NCBI RefSeq assembly: GCF_021183625.1
Contig: NZ_CP089214.1
Span: 3,100,001 to 3,164,000 of the forward strand
Length of the DNA: 64,000 nt
Reading direction: 5' to 3'
DNA from: Nocardia asteroides
Lineage (GTDB): Bacteria; Actinomycetota; Actinomycetes; Mycobacteriales; Mycobacteriaceae
Shown here: piece by piece, positions 7,465 through 18,094 of the stretch
Layout of the letters: the number at the start of each line of letters is the position of its first letter
Position numbering within the stretch: position 1 is the stretch's first letter
The notes under the pieces: model-generated
Databases searched by the model: none
What the model was told of the DNA's origin: nothing
What the model saw: the letters and a program-made list of their open reading frames with translations, nothing else
Made by a program: the position numbers and the translations under genes

Positions 7465-8550
7465 TCACCGGGCCGGGGATCGGTCGCTCCGGTGGGCGCG
7501 ATGCAAATGTGGGGCGGCGCGGCCCGCCGTGAGCGGCAGGTCGAGGTACGTGCGCACGCCGGGGTCGGCGGCGACGACGTACGGGATGCTGTTCACGCAG
7601 TGCGCGGCGGTCGCGACGATGCCGGGGTGCCGTTCGACCGGGGCACCGGCGCCGTGCGAGTGCATGCCCGCGATCGTGGTGAAGGAGCCGGGGTCGCCTG
7701 CGATCTCGATCTCGTAGCGCTCGCCCGCGGCGCCGAACTCCCACGGCGGGTCGAGTGCGGCCTCGCCCATGAACCAGTTCACCGCGGCGGTGATCACCGG
7801 CTCGTCGGCGACGGTGCCCTGCCAGCGCAGGCGTTGCGCGGCGACCTGTCCGGGCTCGAGCACCCCGATCGGGGACTCGATGGGCGCGGTCGCCACCGCG
7901 GCCTCGTGCGTGACCCGCAGCTCGGGGTCGAGGTCGAAGCCGAGCGCGTCGGCGATCAGCCGGACCGACTGGCGGTAGCCGGAGCCCAGCGCGTCGGCGG
8001 TGCCGGACGCGATCGCCTCCTCCGGCGTGCCGCCGAACTTCATCCAGTACCTGACCACGTCGGGGGCGGCGTAGGTGCGGATGTCGGAGAACTCCTCCGC
8101 GCGCACCGAGGTCACCGAGCCGGAGAGCGCGGTGAGCGCGAGCGGGATCTTCTCGGTGATGCCGCCGGGGTGGATGCCGGTGCCGTGCAGGGTGACGCCG
8201 TGCTCTCGGCAGAGCGCGTCGTAGCGGTCGCGCTGCTTCGCGTCGGGGTAGAACCAGCCGAGCGGGGTGACCACGTTCTTGCCCGCGGCGAGGATGCCGC
8301 GCAGCGTCTTGCCGTCGGCCATGAGCGGGCTGTAGAGGACGCAGTCGGCGTCGGTGGCGAGGAGGGCCTCGGCGTCGGTGGTCGCGGTGACGCCGATGGG
8401 GTCGCGGCCGACCAGGGTGCCGAGGTCGGTGCCGTCCTTCTCCGCGCTGTGCACCCAGGCGCCGGCGAGTTCCAGGTCGGGGTGGTCGAGGATGGTCTCG
8501 ATCGCGGCCCGGCCGACGCCGCCGGTCGCCCACTGGATCACCCGAATCAC
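7465..8550 (-). CDS. Dihydrodipicolinate reductase-like NAD(P)-binding protein
   Basis: A 361-residue protein with an N-terminal Rossmann fold (VIQWATGGVGRAAIE, residues 3-17) and a C-terminal domain of the DapB-like type found in actinobacterial lipid and steroid loci. It is not a lysine-pathway DapB: it is about 100 residues longer and lacks the DapB HHxxK active-site signature. GTG 8550 overlaps the stop of the CoA ligase by four bases (GTGA). It probably reduces or epimerises an acyl or aldehyde intermediate; neither substrate nor direction can be seen. It is followed 26 bases later by the CYP125-like gene. Confidence 0.8.
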   Translation of the reverse strand: MIRVIQWATGGVGRAAIETILDHPDLELAGAWVHSAEKDGTDLGTLVGRDPIGVTATTDAEALLATDADCVLYSPLMADGKTLRGILAAGKNVVTPLGWFYPDAKQRDRYDALCREHGVTLHGTGIHPGGITEKIPLALTALSGSVTSVRAEEFSDIRTYAAPDVVRYWMKFGGTPEEAIASGTADALGSGYRQSVRLIADALGFDLDPELRVTHEAAVATAPIESPIGVLEPGQVAAQRLRWQGTVADEPVITAAVNWFMGEAALDPPWEFGAAGERYEIEIAGDPGSFTTIAGMHSHGAGAPVERHPGIVATAAHCVNSIPYVVAADPGVRTYLDLPLTAGRAAPHLHRAHRSDRSPAR

Positions 8551-10289
8551 GGGCGGGCCCCGCCGTCCGCCGGGTCCGCCTGCGCTTGCGCGGCCACCGA
8601 GCTGTCCGGCCCGGTCACCGACCGCGGGGCGCCGACCTCGGCGAGCCGGGCGTCGCTCGAAACGGTCGCTGCCCCGGACTCCGGCACCCGGTGATCCGGC
8701 TCCCGCTCGGCGACGTGGTCGCGGGCCCACCCGTAGTCCGGCTTGCCGCTCGGCGCCCGGACCACGCGCTCCGCGATCCACAGCGAGCGCGGGATCTTGT
8801 ACCCGGCCAGGTGCTGCCTGGTGTGCGCGCAGAACTCGGTGAAGTCGAGTTCGGCGCCGTCGGTGAGCGCGACCACCGCGGCGACCGTGTTCCCCCAGCG
8901 CTCGTGCGGCACCGCGACCACGGTGGCGTCGAAGACCGCGGGGTGCGCCTTGACCACGCTCTCCACCTCTTCGGCGAAGACCTTCTCGCCGCCGGTGTTG
9001 ATCACCATGTTGCCGCGGCCGATCAGCGTGATCGAGCCGTCCTGCTCGCGCCGCGCCCGGTCGTCGGTGATCACGATGCGCTCACCGGCGACGGTCTTGA
9101 AGAGCTTGTCCGATTTCACCGGGTCCTTGTAGTAGCCGAGCGGCACCTGGCCGGTCTTGGCCAGCCAGCCCTCCGCGCCGGGCGGCACCGGAGCGCCGTC
9201 GTCGTCCACGATCACCGCGCCGCGCCCGGTGTTCACCCGCGGCCCGCGCGCCGGGTCGTCGTCGCGCTGCGCGAAGCCGATGCCGCCGAAGCCGGTCTCC
9301 GAGGAGCCGATGGAGTCCGAGATGACTGCGCCGGGGAAGAGCTCGAGCAGCGCGTTCTTGGTGGATTGGGAGAGCAGCGCCGCGCCGGAGGCGATGGCGA
9401 TCACCGAGGAGACGTCGACCGGGTGCTGCCGGTAGGCGTCGATCAGCGGCCGCGCCATGGCATCACCGGTGATCACGATGACATTGGGCTGCTCGCGCTC
9501 GACCTGCCGCCAGACCCGCTCCGGGTCGAAGCGGCGCTCGAAGATCACCGCGTGCCCGCACCACAGCGCCAGGAAGGTCGGCATCATGGCGGCGGCGTGG
9601 ATGAGCGGCGGCAGGATGTAGTAGATCGCCTGGCCGCCCGCCGCGCCGGTGCGGGACTGCTGGTACTCGTCGGTGACGTACTCGTTGGTGTAGAAGTCGA
9701 TGCCGCCGCCGAGCACCCGCCACATGTCCTCCTGGCGCCACATGACGCCCTTGGGCAGGCCGGTGGTGCCGCCGGTGTACATCATGAACAGGTCGTCACC
9801 GCTGCGGTCGGCGAACGGCCGCCAGGGCGCGCCCGCCTTCATGACCGTCTCGTAGCGCAACGCGTCGATGCCGAACTCCCAGCTCGCCACATCGTCGTCG
9901 ACGCAGATCACGTGCCGCAGCCCCGGCACCGCCTCCCGCGCCGCGCGCACCTGCTCGCCGTAACAGGCGTGGTAGAGCAGCACCTCCAGGTCGGCGTTGT
10001 CGTAGAGGTAGGTCAGCTCGGCCGGGCCGTACCGGAAGTTGACGTTGATCGGGACCGCGGAGAGCTTGAAGCAGGCGATCAGCACCTCCATGGTCTCGAT
10101 GCTGTTGTGCATCTGGAAGCCGACGTGGGTGCCGGTGCCGACCCCGAGCGTGGCCAGGTAGTGCGCCAGCTGGTTCGCCCTGGTGTCCAGGTCGCGGAAG
10201 CGGAGCCTGCGGTCACCGAGGATCAGCGCGGTGCGCTCCGGCATCGCGTCGACGGCGTGTTCGAAGAGGTCGGCGAAGTTGTTGGCCAT
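8547..10289 (-). CDS. FadD19-like acyl-CoA synthetase
   Basis: A 580-residue ANL-superfamily ligase. Landmarks: AMP-binding P-loop MMYTGGTTGLPKGVMWR, the motif GSSETGFGG, GRGNMVINTGGEKVFAEEVE (hinge region), and C-terminal Lys in PSGKPDYGWA. MWRQEDMWRVLGGGIDF is very like M. tuberculosis FadD19, which activates the C26 acid of the cholesterol side chain. It would therefore act after the CYP125-like oxidation encoded two genes downstream. The last 60 residues are a low-complexity tail beyond the family's normal end. The start at 10289 is 31 bases after the preceding gene. Confidence 0.88.
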   Translation of the reverse strand: MANNFADLFEHAVDAMPERTALILGDRRLRFRDLDTRANQLAHYLATLGVGTGTHVGFQMHNSIETMEVLIACFKLSAVPINVNFRYGPAELTYLYDNADLEVLLYHACYGEQVRAAREAVPGLRHVICVDDDVASWEFGIDALRYETVMKAGAPWRPFADRSGDDLFMMYTGGTTGLPKGVMWRQEDMWRVLGGGIDFYTNEYVTDEYQQSRTGAAGGQAIYYILPPLIHAAAMMPTFLALWCGHAVIFERRFDPERVWRQVEREQPNVIVITGDAMARPLIDAYRQHPVDVSSVIAIASGAALLSQSTKNALLELFPGAVISDSIGSSETGFGGIGFAQRDDDPARGPRVNTGRGAVIVDDDGAPVPPGAEGWLAKTGQVPLGYYKDPVKSDKLFKTVAGERIVITDDRARREQDGSITLIGRGNMVINTGGEKVFAEEVESVVKAHPAVFDATVVAVPHERWGNTVAAVVALTDGAELDFTEFCAHTRQHLAGYKIPRSLWIAERVVRAPSGKPDYGWARDHVAEREPDHRVPESGAATVSSDARLAEVGAPRSVTGPDSSVAAQAQADPADGGARP

Positions 10290-10320
10290 GTCGCATCCGT
10301 CTCGTACTGGTTTCCGGAGC

Positions 10321-11568
10321 TCACACCACGGTGAGCGGAAGGGGGATCCCCCGGTCGGTGAAGGTCCAGTCGGCGCCGGTGCTGAACCGGGTCACCGCCA
10401 CCTCGGGCGCCTCTTTGTGCGGCTCGTCGGTCAGCTCGACCTCGACACTCCAGCCGTCCGCCGCGCTCTCGGCGCGGCAGCTGAACCGCGGGTTCACCCC
10501 GCGGACCAGCGCGTCCAGCGGGCCGAGGTGCTCGGGGTCGAGCAGGGCGGGCCAGGCGCCGTCGGCCTGCGCGCCGGACTCGGCCGGGAACCACATGGCC
10601 AGCCCACCCGCCCGCTGCCGGATCTCGATCCCGGTGTAGGACACCGGGTTCAGCACCGGGTGCGCGCGCAGTACGGTGGCCAGCCCGGCGTAGTCGTGAC
10701 CGGCCCCGAGCGCCGCGCGCAGCCGCTCGGAGGCGACGCCCGCGATCCCGGCCAGCGCCTTGCGGGCGATCTCGGAGGCCGCCGCAAGGTCGGTGCGCTC
10801 GTTGATCGCCACCAGGAAGCCGAGCGTCAGCAGGTGCTGCTGCAGGCAGACCTCGTCGGCGATCCGGACCAGCGCGGAGCGGGAGAAGTCCGGGAACCGG
10901 ACGTCGCTGAGCAGCGGGCCGGAGTAATCGGCCGCGCCCTCGTCGGCCGGGTCGATCGGGGCCAGCTCCAGCCCGGCGGCGACGGTCTCCGCGACCAGCG
11001 CCGCGTTGCGCGGCACCGGGGGCGGCTCGTGCGCCGGATCGATGACGACGGTCCAGGCGCACATGGGTTTCCGGTCCGCGGGCTTGCGCGGCGGGCGGTG
11101 GATCGGCCGCACCTGGGCGTGCGGGTTGGTGGCGAGCGCGGTGGCGTCGAAGGTGGGGTCCTCGATGTCGTGGCACATGGAGACGACGTACTTGTCCCCC
11201 ATCGGCTCGACGTCGATCAGCGCGCCGCAGTGGTCGAGCCAGAACTCGCCGTGGTCGCGGTCGGTGACCTCGAACCGGAAGTCCATGAACTGCGGCGGCG
11301 CGCCGATGTCGAGCTGCAGCCCCTTGAAGATGGTGACCACGTCGTCGCCGGTGTAGCGCAGCGCGCGCTGCATGCGCCGGGTGTAGACCGGGCTGGCGAG
11401 CTGCCACTCCTCGATCGCCACCTCGGTCATCCCCTCGCGGCCGAAGGCGCCGATCACGTGCGCCATGCCGGAGCGGTCGATGAGCTGGCCGCAGAGCAGC
11501 AGCTCGGGCACGATCGCCGCGAGCTGTGCGCGGGTGAATTCCTGGAATCCGCTGACGGGCTGAGTCAT
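10321..11568 (-). CDS. Conserved protein of unknown function in the P450 operon
   Basis: A 415-residue protein I do not recognise with certainty. No signal peptide or membrane helix is visible. Residues about 85-160 contain several His, Asp, Glu and Cys clusters (DIGAPPQFMDFRFEV, DHGEFWLDHCGALIDVEPMGD, CHDIEDPTFD). These recall the layout of the L-2-amino-thiazoline-4-carboxylate hydrolase-like family, but I would not assign that. It sits four bases after the SnoaL-like gene and 31 bases before the CoA ligase, so it is expressed with the P450 pathway. Its role may be a new step in that pathway. Confidence 0.7.
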   Translation of the reverse strand: MTQPVSGFQEFTRAQLAAIVPELLLCGQLIDRSGMAHVIGAFGREGMTEVAIEEWQLASPVYTRRMQRALRYTGDDVVTIFKGLQLDIGAPPQFMDFRFEVTDRDHGEFWLDHCGALIDVEPMGDKYVVSMCHDIEDPTFDATALATNPHAQVRPIHRPPRKPADRKPMCAWTVVIDPAHEPPPVPRNAALVAETVAAGLELAPIDPADEGAADYSGPLLSDVRFPDFSRSALVRIADEVCLQQHLLTLGFLVAINERTDLAAASEIARKALAGIAGVASERLRAALGAGHDYAGLATVLRAHPVLNPVSYTGIEIRQRAGGLAMWFPAESGAQADGAWPALLDPEHLGPLDALVRGVNPRFSCRAESAADGWSVEVELTDEPHKEAPEVAVTRFSTGADWTFTDRGIPLPLTVV

Positions 11569-11572
11569 CGGA

Positions 11573-14326
<2,754 letters not shown>

Positions 14327-14400
14327 CGCGAGCACCCCGATTTCGATAACGAGTTCTCTGCGCCGCGCGGCGGTACCGCGTGCCGGGCAGACAGACAGCT

Positions 14401-14443
14401 GGACATGTGTCTGGACGGTACCACCGACACCTGTGGAGGACAA
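14401..14443 (-). promoter_or_regulatory. CYP123-operon promoter with TetR-type operator
   Basis: On the minus strand: -35 TTGTCC (14443-14438), 17-base spacer, -10 TACCGT (14420-14415), then operator TCCAGACA-CA-TGTCC (14415-14401), whose first T is the last T of the -10. This 15-mer is identical to the one overlapping the TetR gene start at 30044-30058, and the register to the -10 is the same as in the CYP51 and tetR promoters. The predicted start of transcription near 14408 leaves a leader of about 80 bases. Confidence 0.72.
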
Positions 14444-14530
14444 TGGAATCTGCGCGGACATCCGTGCACACCTCCGAGGATGCGACACTCGCGGCGGCGC
14501 TGCGGCGGAATCGCCACGACCAGGTGAATG

Positions 14531-14542
14531 AGAACGTGTTCT
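14531..14542. promoter_or_regulatory. KstR-like palindrome AGAACGTGTTCT
   Basis: The palindromic core AGAAC-GT-GTTCT matches the centre of the KstR operator (TnnAACnnGTTnnA) of the mycobacterial/rhodococcal cholesterol regulon. The outer T and A of that consensus are G and T here, so the match is to the core only. It lies 65 bases upstream of the aldehyde dehydrogenase start and touches a possible -35 (TTGCGC, 14542-14547), from which TATATT (14566-14571) is 18 bases away. Confidence 0.5.
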
Positions 14543-14560
14543 TGCGCCATCACGGCTGAT

Positions 14561-14597
14561 CGGAATATATTCCGAACACTTGTCCAGACACTTGGGA
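14561..14597 (+). promoter_or_regulatory. Aldehyde dehydrogenase operon control region: AT-rich palindrome and half-conserved operator
   Basis: CGGAATATATTCCG (14561-14574) is a perfect 14-base palindrome that contains the likely -10. Just downstream, TCCAGACA-CT-TGGGA (14583-14597) keeps the left half of the TetR-type operator seen at 4744, 14401 and 30044 but has a degenerate right half. The GGGAGAG ribosome site for ATG 14607 overlaps its end. It may be a weaker site for the same regulator. Confidence 0.45.
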
Positions 14598-14606
14598 GAG
14601 ATCGCG

Positions 14607-16073
14607 ATGAGCCTGCTGCCAACGGACAGCTCACGGTTGTTGATCGACGGAAAGCTCGTCAGCGGCGGCGGTGGCGAGTTCGACACCGTCAACCCGGCGA
14701 CCGAGGAGGTGCTCGGCGCGGCCGCCGACGCGAACGGTGCCGACATGGACGCGGCCATCGGCGCCGCGCGCACCGCCTTCGACAGCACCACCTGGTCCCG
14801 CGACCACGCCTTCCGCGCCCGCTGCGTCGCACAGCTGCGGGACGCGCTGAAGGCCGACGTGGAGCGGCTGCGCGCCGTCACCGTCGCCGAGGCGGGCGCA
14901 CCGGTCATGCTGACCTCGGGCCCGCAGCTGGAGGCTCCGATCGACGACCTGACCTTCGCGGCCGAGTTGGCCGCGAACTACACCTGGGAGACCGACCACG
15001 GCGAGGCCGCCCCGATGGGGATGCGCAGCCACCGCACGGTGCGCCGCGAGGCGATCGGGGTGGTCGGCGCGATCACGCCGTGGAACTTCCCGCACCAGAT
15101 CAACTTCGCCAAGCTCGGCCCCGCGCTCGCCGCGGGCAACACGGTGGTGCTCAAGCCGGCGCCGGACACCCCGTGGTGCGCCGCCGAGGTCGGCCGGATC
15201 ATCGCCGAGCAGACCGATATCCCGCCGGGCGTCGTCAATATCGTGACCTCGTCCGACCACGGCCTCGGCACACAGCTGACCACCGATCCGCGGGTGGACA
15301 TGGTGACCTTCACCGGGTCGACGGCCACCGGCAAGTCGGTCATGACCGCGGCCGCGGGCACGCTCAAGAAGACCTTCCTCGAGCTCGGCGGCAAGTCCGC
15401 CAGCATCGTCCTGGACGACGCCGACCTGGGCGGCGCCGTCGGCATGACCGCCTTCGCGGTGGCCATCCACGCCGGTCAGGGCTGCGCGCTCTACACCAGG
15501 CTGGTGGTGCCGCGGGCCAAGTACGCCGAGGCGGTCGAGATCGCCGCCGGCACGCTCGGCGGGATCAGGGCGGGCGACCCGACCGACTCGCGCACCGTCT
15601 GCGGCCCGCTCATCTCCGAGCGGCAGCGCGCCCGGGTGGAGCGCTACCTCGAGATCGCGAAGGCCGAGGGCGGCCGGATCGTGGTCGGCGGCAAGCGCCC
15701 GGAGTACCAGGAACGCGGCTGGTTCCTCGAGCCGACGCTGATCGCCGACGTGGACAACAGCCACACCGTCGCCCGCGAGGAGATCTTCGGCCCGGTGCTC
15801 GTCGTCATCCCGCACGACGGCGACGACGACGCGATCGCCATCGCCAACGACTCCCCCTACGGCCTCTCCGGGCAGATCTGGGGCTCCGACCCCGGGCGCA
15901 TCCGCCGGGTCACCGACGCCGTGCGCAGCGGCACGCTCTCGGTGAACGGCGGCGTCTGGTACTCGGGCGACGTGCCGTTCGGCGGCTACAAGCAGTCCGG
16001 CATCGGCCGCGAGATGGGCGTGCTCGGGTTCGAGGAGTACCTGGAAGCCAAGCTCGTCGCGACCGGGCTCTGA
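14607..16073 (+). CDS. Aldehyde dehydrogenase (AldA/Rv0768-like)
   Basis: A 488-residue NAD(P)-dependent aldehyde dehydrogenase. Landmarks: TPWNFPHQINFAKLGPAL (substrate/cofactor entry), cofactor motif FTGSTATGK, general base Glu259 in LELGGKS, nucleophile Cys293 in GQGCALYTR, and EEIFGPVL near the C-terminus. It oxidises an aldehyde to an acid; given the neighbours, probably an aldehyde made by the P450s. ATG 14607 follows GGGAGAG; an in-frame TTG at 14580 overlaps the operator and is less likely. It is the first gene of the rightward operon and is followed by an SDR, as in M. tuberculosis. Confidence 0.93.
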   Translation: MSLLPTDSSRLLIDGKLVSGGGGEFDTVNPATEEVLGAAADANGADMDAAIGAARTAFDSTTWSRDHAFRARCVAQLRDALKADVERLRAVTVAEAGAPVMLTSGPQLEAPIDDLTFAAELAANYTWETDHGEAAPMGMRSHRTVRREAIGVVGAITPWNFPHQINFAKLGPALAAGNTVVLKPAPDTPWCAAEVGRIIAEQTDIPPGVVNIVTSSDHGLGTQLTTDPRVDMVTFTGSTATGKSVMTAAAGTLKKTFLELGGKSASIVLDDADLGGAVGMTAFAVAIHAGQGCALYTRLVVPRAKYAEAVEIAAGTLGGIRAGDPTDSRTVCGPLISERQRARVERYLEIAKAEGGRIVVGGKRPEYQERGWFLEPTLIADVDNSHTVAREEIFGPVLVVIPHDGDDDAIAIANDSPYGLSGQIWGSDPGRIRRVTDAVRSGTLSVNGGVWYSGDVPFGGYKQSGIGREMGVLGFEEYLEAKLVATGL

Positions 16074-16105
16074 ACCCCTTTTTCCGAAAAAGAATGGAGC
16101 AGAAC

Positions 16106-16858
16106 GTGTCCCGTTTCGCAGGACGATCCGCCATCGTCACCGGTGCCGCACAGGGCATCGGCGCCGCCTACGCGCAGGCGCTGGCCGCCGAGGGCGCCAA
16201 GGTGGTCGTCGCCGACCGCAATGCCGAGGCCGGGAAGGCCGTCGCGGAGAAGATCGTCGCCGACGGCGGCACCGCCGTCTTCGGCGAGGTCGACGTGGCC
16301 GACCCGGACTCCGCCGCCGCGCTGGCCGCCTTCACGCTGGAGCAGTTCGGCGCCATCAACCACCTGGTGAACAATGCCGCCATCTACGGCGACATGAAGC
16401 TCGACCTGCTGCTCACCGTGCCGTGGGACTACTACAAGAAGTTCATGAGCGTGAACATGGACGGCGCGCTGAACGTCACCCGCGCGGTCTGGGAGCACAT
16501 GGCCAAGGCGGGCGGCGGCTCGATCGTCAACCAGTCCTCCACCGCGGCCTGGCTGTACTCCGGCTTCTACGGCCTGGCCAAGGTCGGGGTGAACGGCCTG
16601 ACCCAGCAGCTCGCCACCGAGCTGGGCGGCTCGAACATCAGGATCAACGCCATCGCGCCCGGCCCGATCGACACCGAGGCCACCAAGAACGTCACCCCGG
16701 GCAACATGGTCAGGGACATGGTGAACCGGCTCCCGCTCAAGCGCATGGGCACCCCCGACGATCTCGTCGGCGCCTGCCTGTTCCTGCTCTCCGACGACGC
16801 GAACTGGGTGACCGGCCAGATCGTCAACGTCGACGGCGGACAGATCATCCGCTCATGA
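16106..16858 (+). CDS. SDR-family oxidoreductase (Rv0769-like)
   Basis: A 250-residue classical SDR: TGAAQGIGAAY near residue 11, NNAA motif (VNNAAIYGD), catalytic Ser in NQSSTAAW, YGLAK (Tyr/Lys), and C-terminal VDGGQIIRS. The segments KLDLLLTVPWDYYKKFMSVN and FYGLAKVGVNGLTQQLA match Rv0769 as I recall it. I start it at GTG 16106, which has GGAG six bases ahead; ATG 16094 in the same frame is a near alternative with a weaker site. Its stop overlaps the next start by four bases. The substrate is unknown. Confidence 0.9.
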   Translation: MSRFAGRSAIVTGAAQGIGAAYAQALAAEGAKVVVADRNAEAGKAVAEKIVADGGTAVFGEVDVADPDSAAALAAFTLEQFGAINHLVNNAAIYGDMKLDLLLTVPWDYYKKFMSVNMDGALNVTRAVWEHMAKAGGGSIVNQSSTAAWLYSGFYGLAKVGVNGLTQQLATELGGSNIRINAIAPGPIDTEATKNVTPGNMVRDMVNRLPLKRMGTPDDLVGACLFLLSDDANWVTGQIVNVDGGQIIRS

Positions 16859-17742
16859 GCGAGCGGGTCGCCTTCATCGGGCTCGGCAACATGGGCGCGC
16901 CCATGGCGAAGCGGCTGCTCGCCTGGCCGGGCGGGCTCACGGTCTGCGACGTGCGCGCCGAGGCGCTCGAGCCGTTCACGGCGAAGGGCGCGGTCGCGGC
17001 GGCCACGCCTGCCGAGGCCGCCGACGGGGCGCGGGTCGTCTCGATCACCGTGCTGGACGACGCCCAGGTGCGCGAGGTGGTCGCGGGCGAGAACGGGGTG
17101 CTGCGCACCGCCGCGCCCGGCACCGTGATCGCGGTGCACTCCACCATCGCCGACCGGACCGCCGAGGAGCTGGCCGAGCAGTGCGCCGCGCAGGGGGTCG
17201 ACCTGGTCGACGCCCCGGTGAGCGGCGGCGCGGGCGGGGCGAAGGACGGGCGGCTCGCGGTCATGGTCGGCGGCAGCGACGCCGCCTTCGCGGCGGTCGA
17301 GGAGCCGTTCGGGCTCTTCTCCGACCTCGTGGTGCACGCGGGGCCGGTCGGCGCTGGGACCAGGATGAAGCTGGCCCGCAACCTGCTGCACTTCGTCGCC
17401 TTCACCGCCGCGACCGAGGGGCAGCGGCTGGCCGAGGCGGCGGGGCTGGACATCACCGCGCTCGGCAAGGTGGTGCGGCACTCGGACGCCGTGACCGGCG
17501 GGGCGGGGTCGATCATGCTGCGCGACACCACCGCGCCGATCCCCGACGGCGACTTCTGGCTGCCGATCCTCACCCACGTGCGCGGGCTCGGCGAGAAGGA
17601 TCTGAGCCTGGCGCTGGAGCTCGGCGCGCGGCTTGACGTGCCGCTGCCGCTGGCCAGGCAGGCGCTGCGCGATTTCGGTATCGGGCTCGGCGTCGGGCGC
17701 GGCCCCCTCGCCGAAAAAGCTGAGGAGAACCCCAGTGAATGA
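16855..17742 (+). CDS. 3-hydroxyisobutyrate/6-phosphogluconate-type NAD-binding dehydrogenase
   Basis: A 295-residue beta-hydroxyacid dehydrogenase. N-terminal NAD motif FIGLGNMGAPMA, substrate-binding DAPVSGGAGGAKDG, catalytic Lys in RMKLARNLL (near residue 171), and an all-helical C-terminal dimerisation domain. Family members oxidise 3-hydroxyacids to semialdehydes or reduce tartronate semialdehyde. From memory the orthologous position in M. tuberculosis is Rv0770. ATG 16855 overlaps the SDR stop (ATGA). Confidence 0.9.
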   Translation: MSERVAFIGLGNMGAPMAKRLLAWPGGLTVCDVRAEALEPFTAKGAVAAATPAEAADGARVVSITVLDDAQVREVVAGENGVLRTAAPGTVIAVHSTIADRTAEELAEQCAAQGVDLVDAPVSGGAGGAKDGRLAVMVGGSDAAFAAVEEPFGLFSDLVVHAGPVGAGTRMKLARNLLHFVAFTAATEGQRLAEAAGLDITALGKVVRHSDAVTGGAGSIMLRDTTAPIPDGDFWLPILTHVRGLGEKDLSLALELGARLDVPLPLARQALRDFGIGLGVGRGPLAEKAEENPSE

Positions 17743-18094
17743 ACGCAGGGAGAAGGGCCTCGCCAAGATGAGCGAGGTGTACGGCTGGGAGTTCAAGGAC
17801 GGCCCGGGCGACCACTTCGCCGCGACCGCCGACCACCTCTTCGCCGACATCTGGTCCCGCGAGGCGCTGAGCATCCGGGATCGCAGGCTGCTGCTGATCG
17901 GGCTGCTCACCGCGCAGAACCTCTTCGACGTGGCCGAGATCCAGATCGGCGCGGCGCTCGGCAACGGCGAGTTCACCCCGGAGCAGCTGCGCGACGCGGC
18001 GCTCTTCCTGTGTCATTACGCGGGCTGGCCGCTCGGCACCAAGCTGGATTCCGTGGTCGGCAAGGTCATCGCCCAGCAGGAGAAGAAGAAGTGA
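17735..18094 (+). CDS. Carboxymuconolactone decarboxylase/AhpD-like small protein
   Basis: A 119-residue all-helical protein of the CMD family: HFAATADHLFADIWSREALSIRDRRLLLIGLL is the typical first helix pair, followed by LFLCHYAGWP in the second half. It lacks the CxxC of AhpD peroxidase-type members, so a peroxidase role is unlikely. GTG 17735 overlaps the preceding gene by eight bases and has GAGGAG ahead. From memory it corresponds to Rv0771. The true substrate in such operons is not known to me. Confidence 0.85.
   Translation: MNERREKGLAKMSEVYGWEFKDGPGDHFAATADHLFADIWSREALSIRDRRLLLIGLLTAQNLFDVAEIQIGAALGNGEFTPEQLRDAALFLCHYAGWPLGTKLDSVVGKVIAQQEKKK

Noticed and set aside
6212..8533. A 773-residue frame that could be read as a P450 with a long N-terminal fusion
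   Set aside because: The extra part lies out of frame over the DapB-like gene and is Arg-rich nonsense; ATG 7438 has AGGAGG and the known CYP125 N-terminus.
7465..8550. Lysine-pathway dapB
   Set aside because: Too long, without the DapB catalytic signature, and embedded in a P450/CoA-ligase operon.
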